Assembly (NCBI GenBank): GCA_012719345.1
Contig: JAAYAN010000150.1
Span: 1-57,885 of the forward strand
Length of the DNA: 57,885 bases
Direction: 5' to 3'
Source: Ignavibacteria bacterium
GTDB taxonomy: Bacteria > Bacteroidota > Ignavibacteria > Ignavibacteriales > Melioribacteraceae
The notes beneath the pieces were generated by a model. The model did no database searches. It was not told the origin of the DNA and saw only the letters and a program-made list of their open reading frames with translations. The position numbers and the translations under genes were made by a program. Each line of letters starts with the position of its first letter. Position 1 is the first letter of the stretch. Shown here piece after piece: positions 42,616 through 50,351 of the stretch.

Positions 42616-43269
42616 ATGCCGCTCGCAAAAAACCCAAAGTACGATCTTAAACGAAAGTACAACAGATTTGTTGAAACAAGCCTTATTATATCATTAGTAG
42701 CTTTAATTGCAGCTTTTATGTACATTCCGGCACCCGAAGATAAAGTAGTTATAACTGAAAAGGGGCCCGAATTAATAACCGTTTATACCCCGCCTACAGC
42801 AATAAAACCTGAAGTTCCCGCAAGACCGGTTTTGCCCGCAGATTTTATTGAAAGCATTGAAGAAATTGACGGTCCGGAAGAAGTAACTATTCCAACAACC
42901 GAAGATATTAAACCGATAACAGAAATTAAACCACCGGTTATTGAGAAAAATGATAATTACGAAGATGCTCCTTTCTATGAAATAAGCGAGGTAATGCCTC
43001 AGCCCGTCGGGGGATTAAAATCAATATACGATAACCTCGTATATCCCCAGATGGCAATAAAAGCAGGGATTCAAGGACAGGTAACAGTATTAGCATTTAT
43101 TGATGAAGCCGGCAATGTAGTAAATACTCAGCTGCTTAAGACAATTGGCGGAGGCTGCGATGAAGCTGCCGTTGAAGCCATTAAAAAAACAAAGTTCAAT
43201 CCGGGAAAACAGCGCGAAAGGCCTGTTAAGGTAAGAATGATGATACCAGTTAAATTTGTGCTGAAATGA
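42616..43269 (+). CDS. TonB-like energy transducer
   Basis: A 217-residue protein with all parts of a TonB: a short basic cytoplasmic tail, one membrane helix (about 20-37, LIISLVALIAAFMYIP), a Pro/Glu-rich spacer (45-120) and a TonB C-terminal domain (128-217, with MPQPVGGLKSIYDNLVYPQMAIKAG and GGGCDEAAVEAIKKTKFNPG). It would span from inner membrane to outer-membrane receptors. No exbB/exbD genes are nearby, so its energy source is elsewhere. A good AAAGGAGG site precedes it and a strong terminator follows. Confidence 0.85.
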   Translation: MPLAKNPKYDLKRKYNRFVETSLIISLVALIAAFMYIPAPEDKVVITEKGPELITVYTPPTAIKPEVPARPVLPADFIESIEEIDGPEEVTIPTTEDIKPITEIKPPVIEKNDNYEDAPFYEISEVMPQPVGGLKSIYDNLVYPQMAIKAGIQGQVTVLAFIDEAGNVVNTQLLKTIGGGCDEAAVEAIKKTKFNPGKQRERPVKVRMMIPVKFVLK

Positions 43270-43287
43270 AAAAAAATCTACAGTTTG

Positions 43288-43315
43288 AAAGTCCGGATTA
43301 CCCCGGACTTTTTTT
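43288..43315 (+). terminator. Rho-independent terminator after the TonB-like gene
   Basis: AAAGTCCGG (43288-43296) pairs with CCGGACTTT (43303-43311), followed by a T run to 43315. It ends the sigma factor/TonB transcript immediately before the regulatory site of the next operon. Confidence 0.85.
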
Positions 43316-43333
43316 ATAGGTAATTGTACCTAT
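43316..43333. promoter_or_regulatory. NarL-like inverted heptamers upstream of the two-component operon
   Basis: ATAGGTA-ATTG-TACCTAT is a perfect inverted repeat. Each arm equals the NarL-type heptamer TACYYMT. It lies 65 bases before the first gene of the operon encoding a NarL-family regulator, which suggests autoregulation. The same heptamers flank the end of that operon. Confidence 0.55.
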
Positions 43334-43397
43334 TTACAATAATCAATTATATTATTTATTTTAAAGTTAGTAAACAGGGAAAAATTTGAGATAAATA

Positions 43398-43631
43398 ATG
43401 AAAACAAACTTGCAGCAAATAATATCTGGCTTTAAAGGATTTTCAAATGAATATCAGGATAAATACTATTTGCAAAAAAACATAAAATCATTCTTCCCGG
43501 AAATTGCCGATAAAACAATTTATAAAATAATTGAGAAAAGTTTTATAAATTCTAAAGGTAAAAATAAATTATTTATCAAGGAATTGGCAGGGCAGATTAG
43601 AAATCTGCAGAAATTCAAAAAGGATTTATGA
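43398..43631 (+). CDS. Small hypothetical protein coupled to a sensor kinase
   Basis: A 77-residue, basic, helical protein of unknown function. No membrane segment or known motif is visible. Its stop codon overlaps the ATG of the kinase gene (ATGA), so the two are translationally coupled; it may therefore modulate the kinase. It is the first gene after the operon's regulatory site. Coding is likely, given the regular composition and the tight coupling, but I do not recognise it. Confidence 0.6.
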   Translation: MKTNLQQIISGFKGFSNEYQDKYYLQKNIKSFFPEIADKTIYKIIEKSFINSKGKNKLFIKELAGQIRNLQKFKKDL

Positions 43632-44779
43632 TATTCGGCAACTGGTTTTTTAATATAAACAACCCTTTTATTATTTCCCTTCTCATTATTATTATTGTGT
43701 TTGCTGTTATTACAATTTTCATAAAATACATATTTGTACCTTTAAAAATTGAACACATAAAAGATAAACAAGCGCTTGAACTTAAAAATACGAGGATGAT
43801 GGCTCTTTTTGCCGAGCTCGATCCCGATCCGGTATTCAGGATTGATAAATCAGGCAGAATAATACATTTTAATCAATCGGCTTCGGATATTTTAAAAGGG
43901 AAAAGTCCGGACTCGTTATGGAACGAAATATTTTCTGAAATTGATTTGAATTTTTCTGATTTAATTGAAAACGATAAATCGTTTACCATAAATTTGCCTA
44001 TTGAAGAAAAACATTATTCGGTTTATATAAATGGAATATCATACCTTGAAATTGCACAGGTTTATTTCCGGGATATTTCTGAGCGTGTAAAATCCGAAGA
44101 GCAATCGAAAAAATATCAGGAAGAATTAAAGAGGCTGGCTTCGCATCTCGAAACAAAATTGGAAACAGAAAGGCAAAGAATTTCGCGTGAGCTTCACGAC
44201 GGAGTAGGGCAGAATCTTTTATTTCTTAAGTTAAAACTTCAGCAGACTCTTAAAGGTAATTTATTTCACGAGCCGGATAAAAATTTACTTGATGAAATGC
44301 TTGAAAAGTCGATTAACGAACTTAAAGGAATAAGTTACAATCTTAAACCCCGTATTCTTGAAGAGGCAGGTCTTGCAGCAGCTTTATCATCCCTTGCAGA
44401 AAAAATTACAATTCAAACAGGTATCGCAGGCAAAATTGATACGGCAGCTGAGGTAAAAAGAATGACAAGCGAACTTGAGACAGCTTTATTCCGGACAGCT
44501 CAGGAGGCTTTTAATAATATTATTAAACACTCGCAGGCAAAAAACTTTTATGTGCAGGTTATTAAAAAAAATAATTCGTTCCGTATGCTTATTTCGGATG
44601 ATGGAATAGGACTTACAAAATCGAAGATCACTAATGGGAATAATTCGGGTATGGGGTTATTGAATATGAAAGAAAGGATTGCAAATTTTAACGGAAGCGT
44701 AAAAATAGATTCACAAAAGGGAGCCGGAACAGTTATAATAATAGAAATTCCCGAGGTAGAAAACTATGAAACAAGATAA
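43628..44779 (+). CDS. NarX/DegS-type sensor histidine kinase
   Basis: A 383-residue inner-membrane kinase: one membrane helix (about 14-36), a PAS domain (55-150, PDPVFRIDKSGRIIHFNQSA), a coiled coil, and a HisKA_3 domain with phospho-His in RISRELHDGVGQN (about 187). The HATPase domain (270-380) shows FRTAQEAFNNIIKHS, SDDGIG and GMGLLNMKERI. With no periplasmic sensor it probably detects an internal signal through PAS. It overlaps its response regulator gene by 14 bases. Confidence 0.92.
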   Translation: MIFGNWFFNINNPFIISLLIIIIVFAVITIFIKYIFVPLKIEHIKDKQALELKNTRMMALFAELDPDPVFRIDKSGRIIHFNQSASDILKGKSPDSLWNEIFSEIDLNFSDLIENDKSFTINLPIEEKHYSVYINGISYLEIAQVYFRDISERVKSEEQSKKYQEELKRLASHLETKLETERQRISRELHDGVGQNLLFLKLKLQQTLKGNLFHEPDKNLLDEMLEKSINELKGISYNLKPRILEEAGLAAALSSLAEKITIQTGIAGKIDTAAEVKRMTSELETALFRTAQEAFNNIIKHSQAKNFYVQVIKKNNSFRMLISDDGIGLTKSKITNGNNSGMGLLNMKERIANFNGSVKIDSQKGAGTVIIIEIPEVENYETR

Positions 44780-45455
44780 ACCGATAAGACTCCTTGTGGC
44801 AGACGATCACAAATTATTCCGGAGCGGCATAATAAGTCTGATAAGCGGCGAAAGAAATATTTTTGTTGTAGGCGAAGCCGAAAACGGAATTGAATTAATT
44901 GAAATGTACGGAAGGCTTCTTCCTGATGTAGCGCTTGTAGATATTTCGATGCCCGTAATAGCGGGAATTCCAGCAGCTGCAGAAATTATTAAAAAATACC
45001 CGTTTGCAAAAATATTGTTTTTATCTATGTATGATGATGAAGAATATATTTATCAGACTTACAAAACCGGCGGAAAAGGTTTGTTAAGTAAAAACGCAAT
45101 GAAGGACGAATTATTATTTGCTATTATCGAGGTTTATCACGGCAGAAATTATTTCGGGAAGGCTCTTGCTGAGGAATCTTTTAAGAAAATACTATCTAAG
45201 TTTGATTCCTTTCCGGAAGGGAAGACAAATGATAAAACAGAACAGCTTACAGAACAGGAAAGGAAAGTTCTTTTATTAATTTCGGAAGGATTATCGAGCA
45301 GCGAAATTGCTGCAAAACTTGAAGTAAGCAAAAGAACTGTGGATGCCCACAGAGCGAGTTTATTTAGAAAATTGGAAATTAATTCGCTACCTGAATTAAT
45401 GAAATTTGCTTTTGAACGATATAGCAGGCAAAATAAAAAAAATTTTTCTAGGTAG
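44766..45455 (+). CDS. NarL/FixJ-family response regulator
   Basis: A 229-residue regulator: receiver 1-125 (ADDH pocket, Asp in ALVDISMP, LSMY, GGKGLLSKNA) and a LuxR-type helix-turn-helix at 160-222 (LTEQERKVLLLISEGLSSSEIAAKLEVSKRTVDAHRASLFRKL). It pairs with the preceding kinase. Members of this family bind TACYYMT-type heptamers, and such sites lie upstream of the operon (43316) and across its own stop codon (45448-45485), pointing to autoregulation and control of the next gene. Confidence 0.93.
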   Translation: MKQDKPIRLLVADDHKLFRSGIISLISGERNIFVVGEAENGIELIEMYGRLLPDVALVDISMPVIAGIPAAAEIIKKYPFAKILFLSMYDDEEYIYQTYKTGGKGLLSKNAMKDELLFAIIEVYHGRNYFGKALAEESFKKILSKFDSFPEGKTNDKTEQLTEQERKVLLLISEGLSSSEIAAKLEVSKRTVDAHRASLFRKLEINSLPELMKFAFERYSRQNKKNFSR

Positions 45456-45485
45456 TTCTACCTATATATAGGTATTAATACCTAG
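45448..45485. promoter_or_regulatory. Array of four NarL-like heptamers
   Basis: Four heptamer-like half-sites alternate: CTAGGTA (45448), TACCTAT (45459), ATAGGTA (45468) and TACCTAG (45479). The central pair, TACCTAT-AT-ATAGGTA at 45459-45474, is an exact 7-2-7 inverted repeat, the arrangement known for NarL dimers. The array overlaps the stop codon of the response regulator gene and lies upstream of the gene at 45651. Binding by that regulator is a strong but untested inference. Confidence 0.6.
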
Positions 45486-45568
45486 AAAAAAATATATAAA
45501 AAAATATTTTAAATTTATTTTCGCTGTTTTTAATGTAATAACGGCATTTCTTAGATAAATATTCTCAA

Positions 45569-45584
45569 CTAGGTAGTTCTACTG
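45569..45584. promoter_or_regulatory. Further NarL-like site upstream of the membrane protein gene
   Basis: CTAGGTA-GTTC-TACTG repeats the 45448 site exactly for its first 14 bases, but the second arm is imperfect (TACTG for TACCT). It lies 67 bases before the gene at 45651, so it is well placed to control it. Confidence 0.45.
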
Positions 45585-45650
45585 ATTCCGTTAAAATAAT
45601 TTTTATATAGTTTTCAACTAAAGATTTTACATAGAAGTAGGATAAAATAG

Positions 45651-46139
45651 ATGAATGTTAAAAAGTATAAGTTAAAACCTACAGATATATTTTTCATATT
45701 TCTTGTAGTTATTTTAATCATATTTATCGGGGATGTAGTTTTTGCAAATGGGCCGCAAAATTCCTCCCGGGGGCAAATCGGTAAAGTTTTCGCAACGGAA
45801 GAAGCTGATAGTCTTTTTGGTTCGGTCAATACTGAAAAGAGTATCAATACAAAAGCTTTCAGGCTTTTTATTAACGATTGCGAAAATTACATCCTTGTCA
45901 ATGTAGTTGATGATCGCTTTGTTTTACTTAATGAGGAAAAGGTGGTTTTATCTGAAACGCCTTTTAATTATTCGCAAAGTGACACTTTTTATGTGTTTAG
46001 CATTGATAAGGTTTATGAACTTCTTGTAAGAGGAGGAAATAGTATTACGAAATTCCAGAAACGCAAGGCGATATTTACAATATCGAACGGGTCTTTCGTT
46101 TTGGAATTCTCTGAACCCTGCCCTCCAAAATGCCGATAA
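45651..46139 (+). CDS. Membrane-anchored protein with NusG domain II-like C-terminus
   Basis: A 162-residue protein with an N-terminal membrane helix (about 12-31, DIFFIFLVVILIIFIGDVVF). The C-terminal end, FTISNGSFVLEFSEPCPPKCR, resembles the closing strand of NusG_II-type domains, which end in a Cys-Pro-x-Lys-x-Cys pattern, but the middle is diverged, so this is tentative. The protein is likely periplasmic with a Cys pair. It has an AGTAGGA site. It is preceded by NarL-like sites and is the best candidate target of the two-component system. Confidence 0.6.
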   Translation: MNVKKYKLKPTDIFFIFLVVILIIFIGDVVFANGPQNSSRGQIGKVFATEEADSLFGSVNTEKSINTKAFRLFINDCENYILVNVVDDRFVLLNEEKVVLSETPFNYSQSDTFYVFSIDKVYELLVRGGNSITKFQKRKAIFTISNGSFVLEFSEPCPPKCR

Positions 46140-46144
46140 TTATC

Positions 46145-46168
46145 TCAATGCTCTGAAAAGGGCATTGA
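46145..46168 (+). terminator. Weak hairpin after the membrane-anchored protein gene
   Basis: TCAATGC (46145-46151) pairs with GCATTGA (46162-46168), with a 10-base loop and TGTTTT downstream. It may be a weak terminator. Confidence 0.4.
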
Positions 46169-46214
46169 TGTTTTAAAAATTCTTATGTTTTAATTCTATA
46201 ATGTTTGTTACTTT

Positions 46215-46237
46215 AACACACAAAAAATATGTGTGTT
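46215..46237. promoter_or_regulatory. Inverted repeat just upstream of a membrane protein gene
   Basis: AACACAC (46215-46221) and GTGTGTT (46231-46237) are perfect inverted arms 9 bases apart, ending five bases before the GTG start of the next gene. The hairpin would cover the ribosome-binding region, so it could be an operator or a translational control element. Only symmetry and position support this. Confidence 0.35.
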
Positions 46238-46242
46238 AATAG

Positions 46243-46851
46243 GTGAATCATTTTTTACTAGAAATCGATCAGTATATCGCAAGCATTTCAGCGATTGTAT
46301 GGCTTTTCCCGCCGATTAGACAATTCCGTACAAAGTATTTTTATTTTTTTTTGTTTCTTGCAATTTTGGGTCCAATTTCACGTATTATCCGTCAGGTATT
46401 CGAAAGTAATTCAAATATTCATCTTATTATATTTACTGTCTTAACATTGTTAAGTCTTTTTGAAATCTCACGTATAAAAAGTAAATGGCATATCGTTTCT
46501 TTATCATTAGCATTTTCGTTATTTCTTTCATACATAAAACCTATTGAATTTATTGATGTGACTATCATTTTTTTTACATTATTAATAATCAGCATAGTTT
46601 TACTTAAAAGAACAATTGAATATACTATTAGTGAAAAAGCTATAAATGTTTTTCAGGTTGTGCTAATTTTTTATTTTCTAACAAATATTACGAAATTTAT
46701 TAATGTAATTTTTTGTTTCACCGACGCTCCGGCATATTTTAGTCTTACAAATATTATACAAAGTATAATAGCTGTGTTCTTCTGTATTTTTACTGTAGAA
46801 AGTTCAAAAATGAAAATCCCTTTAAAATCTTTACAAAAATTAGAGATTTAA
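46243..46851 (+). CDS. Hypothetical multi-pass membrane protein
   Basis: A 202-residue hydrophobic protein with about six or seven predicted helices (for example 35-48, 62-78, 87-100, 105-121, 135-152, 165-182). I recognise no family. It starts with GTG at 46243, preceded by an inverted repeat rather than a clear ribosome-binding site. It overlaps the convergent receptor gene by 4 bases at its 3' end. AT-rich codons and poor start signals make this call less sure than its neighbours, but the helix pattern is convincing. Confidence 0.6.
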   Translation: MNHFLLEIDQYIASISAIVWLFPPIRQFRTKYFYFFLFLAILGPISRIIRQVFESNSNIHLIIFTVLTLLSLFEISRIKSKWHIVSLSLAFSLFLSYIKPIEFIDVTIIFFTLLIISIVLLKRTIEYTISEKAINVFQVVLIFYFLTNITKFINVIFCFTDAPAYFSLTNIIQSIIAVFFCIFTVESSKMKIPLKSLQKLEI

Positions 46852-48671
46852 TCTTCGGAAATATTGAATTTAATTCCTGCAATTATCCATCTTCCCGGAA
46901 GTTCAGCAAACAAGTGTTTTTTATATTTCCTGTCAAAAATATTTGTAACCTTTGTAAATATTTCCAAATGCTTCACTTTATATAAAATGTTTCCATCAAC
47001 AAGAAAAATATCATTCAACTTTAACCGGTCTTCGTAGCGGAAAGATAAATTGGTGGAAAGTCCGAACTCGAATTTCTTTTTTACTTCTGCAATAAATTGA
47101 TGCCGCATTGCTTCCAGATAATCGCGTGAGCGCTTTCCGTCAGTATTTTTATCGGATTGTATATAAGCGTAATTCAAATTGATATTTATCCCGCCAGATA
47201 AAAATCTTAAAGTAGCAGGATGAAGATTTAAGCTGAGCTCAATTCCCTTTGTTATTACTTCCGCAAAGTTTTCAGCATAATAAATGTTGTTTTCACTTTT
47301 ATCAATCCAATCGATATTGTTTAACCCTTTTTTATGAAAAAAAACTGCCGATAGTTTTATATCCTCATTTGAATGAGTAAAGCCCGTTTCGTAGTTTATA
47401 ACTTCTTCGTACTTCAAATTAGTATTTCCGACAGATGATGCGCTTTTATAATACAATTCGGTATACGAGGGAAGTCTGTAAGCTTTCCCTGCGGAAGCAA
47501 AAATTTTATCAGTCTTGCTGAAATTATACGATACATCAATTCCTGGCCAGAATTTCCAGCCGATGTTTGAATATTTATTTAAGTACGAACCGATGTTGAT
47601 GTTCAAATTACTCAGCGGCGAAAACATAATTTCGGAAAAAAATCCAGTCTGTTCCCGCTGATGATTTCCCAAGCGGTTCCCTTCCAGACTGTCGATGCTT
47701 ATTCCGCCGCCAATAGTAAAAGCGGCTTTATCAGTTTTATACGTTACCTGAATATCAGCTCCGTAATTAAATGAAGTATGATTATTCCTGTAAGCATCAG
47801 GATTAGTCCGCAAATAAACATAATCATCGGTATTTTGCCGGAAATAAAATTTGGGAGAAACGTAAAAATTGTCATTTCCCAGATTTGCCGAAAGTTTTGC
47901 AAAGCGGGTAATTATTCTTTCGCACTCGGCATTGCCGGCGTAAAATCCGTTAGCCCCGAATGTTTTATCAACATAACCGAAGAAAAAGTCAGCCGTACCG
48001 AATTTGCAGCTGTAAACCAGACTCCCGCTATAATTTTCCAATTTAAAATCAGTATTCGGCTGAAACCCGTCCGATTTTTTTCTGCTGCCCGAAATTTGAA
48101 AACTCAAATTATTTAAATTATACGAGCCTCCGAGATACATTTCGTGAAATGCGTTTTCGCCTCCGGAGATTAAAGCGGTTACAGAGTTCTCTCTTCGTTT
48201 TTTAGGAATTATGTTTATTGCTCCGCTGAACGCTCCGGCTCCAAAAACTTTAGACCCCTGACCTTTTAATATTTCTATCCGTTCAACATCAAGTAACGAA
48301 AGCGGCAGATTTAAATTATAGTGTCCGGTCTGCGGATCGTTAAACGGAACACCGTCTATCAGTATTAAAACCTGTTCGAAGGAACCTCCGCGTATACTCA
48401 CATCCGCCTGCATCCCCTCTGTGCCGCGCTGACGCAAATCAACCCCGGCGGAATATTGCAGTAAATCGGTAATATTGTTTGCTGGAGCGCTTTTAATTTC
48501 TTCAGCAGAAATCACATTCACGCTCCGGGATAAATCGTTAAAAGAAACAGGCGATTTTGAGGAAGTAACCACAATATCGCTCATATTATATTTTATAGTG
48601 TCCTGCGCTTGCAGCACAGTTATTGAAAAAACTGAAAAAAATAACAGAGTTCTATTAAATGAAAAGTTCAT
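46848..48671 (-). CDS. BtuB-like TonB-dependent receptor
   Basis: A 607-residue outer-membrane receptor: signal peptide 1-22, TonB-box-like SDIVVTSSKSP (about 31-41) and plug domain (45-160). The plug shows DLLQYSAGVDLRQRGTEGMQADVSIRGGSFEQVLILIDGVPFNDPQTGHYNLNLP and VERIEILKGQGSKVFGAGAFSGAINI. A 22-strand-type barrel follows, ending RWIIAGIKFNISED. Size and plug motifs match BtuB/cobalamin-type receptors, though specificity for vitamin B12 is not proved. A corrinoid adenosyltransferase is 8 kb away. I looked for a cobalamin riboswitch in the 266 bases upstream and saw none. Confidence 0.88.
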   Translation of the reverse strand: MNFSFNRTLLFFSVFSITVLQAQDTIKYNMSDIVVTSSKSPVSFNDLSRSVNVISAEEIKSAPANNITDLLQYSAGVDLRQRGTEGMQADVSIRGGSFEQVLILIDGVPFNDPQTGHYNLNLPLSLLDVERIEILKGQGSKVFGAGAFSGAINIIPKKRRENSVTALISGGENAFHEMYLGGSYNLNNLSFQISGSRKKSDGFQPNTDFKLENYSGSLVYSCKFGTADFFFGYVDKTFGANGFYAGNAECERIITRFAKLSANLGNDNFYVSPKFYFRQNTDDYVYLRTNPDAYRNNHTSFNYGADIQVTYKTDKAAFTIGGGISIDSLEGNRLGNHQREQTGFFSEIMFSPLSNLNINIGSYLNKYSNIGWKFWPGIDVSYNFSKTDKIFASAGKAYRLPSYTELYYKSASSVGNTNLKYEEVINYETGFTHSNEDIKLSAVFFHKKGLNNIDWIDKSENNIYYAENFAEVITKGIELSLNLHPATLRFLSGGININLNYAYIQSDKNTDGKRSRDYLEAMRHQFIAEVKKKFEFGLSTNLSFRYEDRLKLNDIFLVDGNILYKVKHLEIFTKVTNIFDRKYKKHLFAELPGRWIIAGIKFNISED

Positions 48672-48703
48672 AGATATCCTTGGGTTAAAGATTAAATTAA
48701 AAA

Positions 48704-48728
48704 GAGTAAGAGTATGAGTAAGAGTAAG
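48704..48728. repeat. Short GAGTAA-type simple repeat in the 48672-48937 spacer
   Basis: The 266-base spacer between the divergent receptor and peptidase genes contains an imperfect run of GAGTAA/GAGTAT hexamers at 48704-48728. The rest is AT-rich with a possible promoter box TACCTTTG at 48908-48915 for the rightward gene. I see no gene or RNA in it. Confidence 0.5.
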
Positions 48729-48937
48729 ATTTTAGTTTTGAGTCTTTGTTAAAGAGTAGAGGGGAGGCAGTTAATTATAAATTATACATTCTACATTGCA
48801 TTTGTTGGCGCTGAGGATAAAACAAAAGAACAACTTTGTAAATTTAATATTTTTAATTATCCCAAAAAAGTGAAAACTTATTCTGTGAGTTTTAACTCAA
48901 AAAATAGTACCTTTGTAAAAAAAACTAAGGTAGAAAA

Positions 48938-49750
48938 TTGGTTAAACTGTTTTTATATATGCTATTGTTTTATGGAATCACGTTTCCGCAGAATATTAAA
49001 CTTGAAGGAAAATTAGAATCGGGCAGTCTTATTATAGGTGAAGCAAAAAAGAAAATATCGGCAGTTTACTTGAATGAAAACGAAATTCCTTTCGATTCTT
49101 CGGGCAGGTTTTTATTTGGGTTCGACAGGGATGAAAGCGGTATTTATAAACTGGAAGTTGAATTTGCCGACAGTTCAAAAGAAAGAAAAAAAATAAAGAT
49201 AAGTTCCCGTAAATATAAAATTCAAAAAATAAACCGGGTTGAAAAGAAATATGTGCATCCGCCCGAAAGCGTATTGCAGAGAATTGAGCACGAAGGTGTG
49301 ATTTTAAGCAAAGCTAAAGGAGACGCTGGTAAAGAAATAACCCCGCATTATTTATCGGGGTTTGCAAAACCGTATAAAAAAGGCAGAATTACCGGAGTAT
49401 TCGGCAGCCAGCGGATATTCAGAAATGTAAAAAAAAATCCTCATAACGGAGCTGATATTGCAAATCCCAAAGGCACGCCCGTTTATGCAATGTCCGACGG
49501 AGTAGTAAAATTAACCGGAGATGATTTTTATTATTCAGGAAATTTAATTATTCTCAGTCACGGATTAGGATTGATGAGTTTTTATCTTCATCTGGACAAA
49601 ATTTCCGTAAAAGAGGGAGAATTTGTAAAAAAGGGACAAAAAATCGGAGAGGTCGGCTCAACAGGAAGATCAACCGGGGCGCATCTTCACTGGACTGTGC
49701 AGTGGTTTTCGAAGAGAATAGACCCTTTAAGTCTTCCTGAGTTAAAATAA
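48938..49750 (+). CDS. M23 family metallopeptidase
   Basis: A 270-residue exported protein likely to cut peptidoglycan cross-links. The N-terminal 15 residues are a weak signal peptide or anchor. A beta-rich region follows (20-85), then a LysM-free linker and the M23 domain (145-265). Zinc residues are visible: His and Asp in HNGADIANP, and HLHW near 245. TTG 48938 is the only start that keeps the signal sequence, with AAGG 8 bases before it. A -7 box (TACCTTTG) lies 23 bases upstream. Catalytic residues are intact, so it is likely an active endopeptidase in the periplasm. Confidence 0.88.
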   Translation: MVKLFLYMLLFYGITFPQNIKLEGKLESGSLIIGEAKKKISAVYLNENEIPFDSSGRFLFGFDRDESGIYKLEVEFADSSKERKKIKISSRKYKIQKINRVEKKYVHPPESVLQRIEHEGVILSKAKGDAGKEITPHYLSGFAKPYKKGRITGVFGSQRIFRNVKKNPHNGADIANPKGTPVYAMSDGVVKLTGDDFYYSGNLIILSHGLGLMSFYLHLDKISVKEGEFVKKGQKIGEVGSTGRSTGAHLHWTVQWFSKRIDPLSLPELK

Positions 49751-49823
49751 ATTGAGGAGCAAATCACATTTTCGGAATTAAGTTTTTCTTATAATAGTTC
49801 ATTGAAATTTAAAATTAAGAGCT

Positions 49824-50351
49824 ATGAAAAACGACCAGATTTACCCAAACGGACATTATGATTATCATAAAGATCTTACCCGAAAAGATATTAATGAACT
49901 TATAGATAAAATTGAACAGATACCTTTATTGTTAGGGCAGGCGGTTTCGGGGTTGAACGAAGAGCAGCTTGATACTCCTTATCGTGAAGGAGGCTGGACA
50001 GTCAGGCAGGTTGTCCATCATATTGCGGATACACAGTTTAAAAGTTTTATGCGAATCAGAATTGCGCTTACTTCTACAAATCCGCTTATAAAATATTACG
50101 AAGTTGAAAAGTGGGCTTATCTTTCGGATGCGCTTAATTCTCCTGTGGAGCACTCGCTTTCAATTGTTGACGGTGTTCATAAACGCTGGGCAGATTTGCT
50201 TAAAACACTTACCAAAGAGCAGCTTAAGCGAACGTTCCAACATTCTGATAAAGGCGAGATTACCGTGGATAAAGCTATTGGCGTTTACGCTTGGCACGGG
50301 CTTCATCATATCGCGCAAATTACAGCGCTGCGCGAAAGGATGGGCTGGTAA
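49824..50351 (+). CDS. DinB/YfiT-family putative metal-dependent transferase or hydrolase
   Basis: A 175-residue four-helix-bundle protein. The three His that bind metal in the YfiT/BstA group are visible: VVHHIADTQ (about 67) and HGLHHIAQI (about 159-163). The N-terminal YPNGHYDYHKDLTRKDINELIDKIEQIP and GGWTVRQVVHHIADTQ match YfiT (178 residues) closely. In Firmicutes such enzymes are bacillithiol S-transferases; the thiol used here is unknown. Its stop codon abuts the stop of the convergent rarD gene. Confidence 0.88.
   Translation: MKNDQIYPNGHYDYHKDLTRKDINELIDKIEQIPLLLGQAVSGLNEEQLDTPYREGGWTVRQVVHHIADTQFKSFMRIRIALTSTNPLIKYYEVEKWAYLSDALNSPVEHSLSIVDGVHKRWADLLKTLTKEQLKRTFQHSDKGEITVDKAIGVYAWHGLHHIAQITALRERMGW

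Noticed and set aside
48672-48937. Cobalamin riboswitch upstream of the BtuB-like receptor
   Set aside because: I looked for the conserved B12-box and GCCACTG core on both strands and saw neither; the spacer only holds a short simple repeat and AT-rich DNA.
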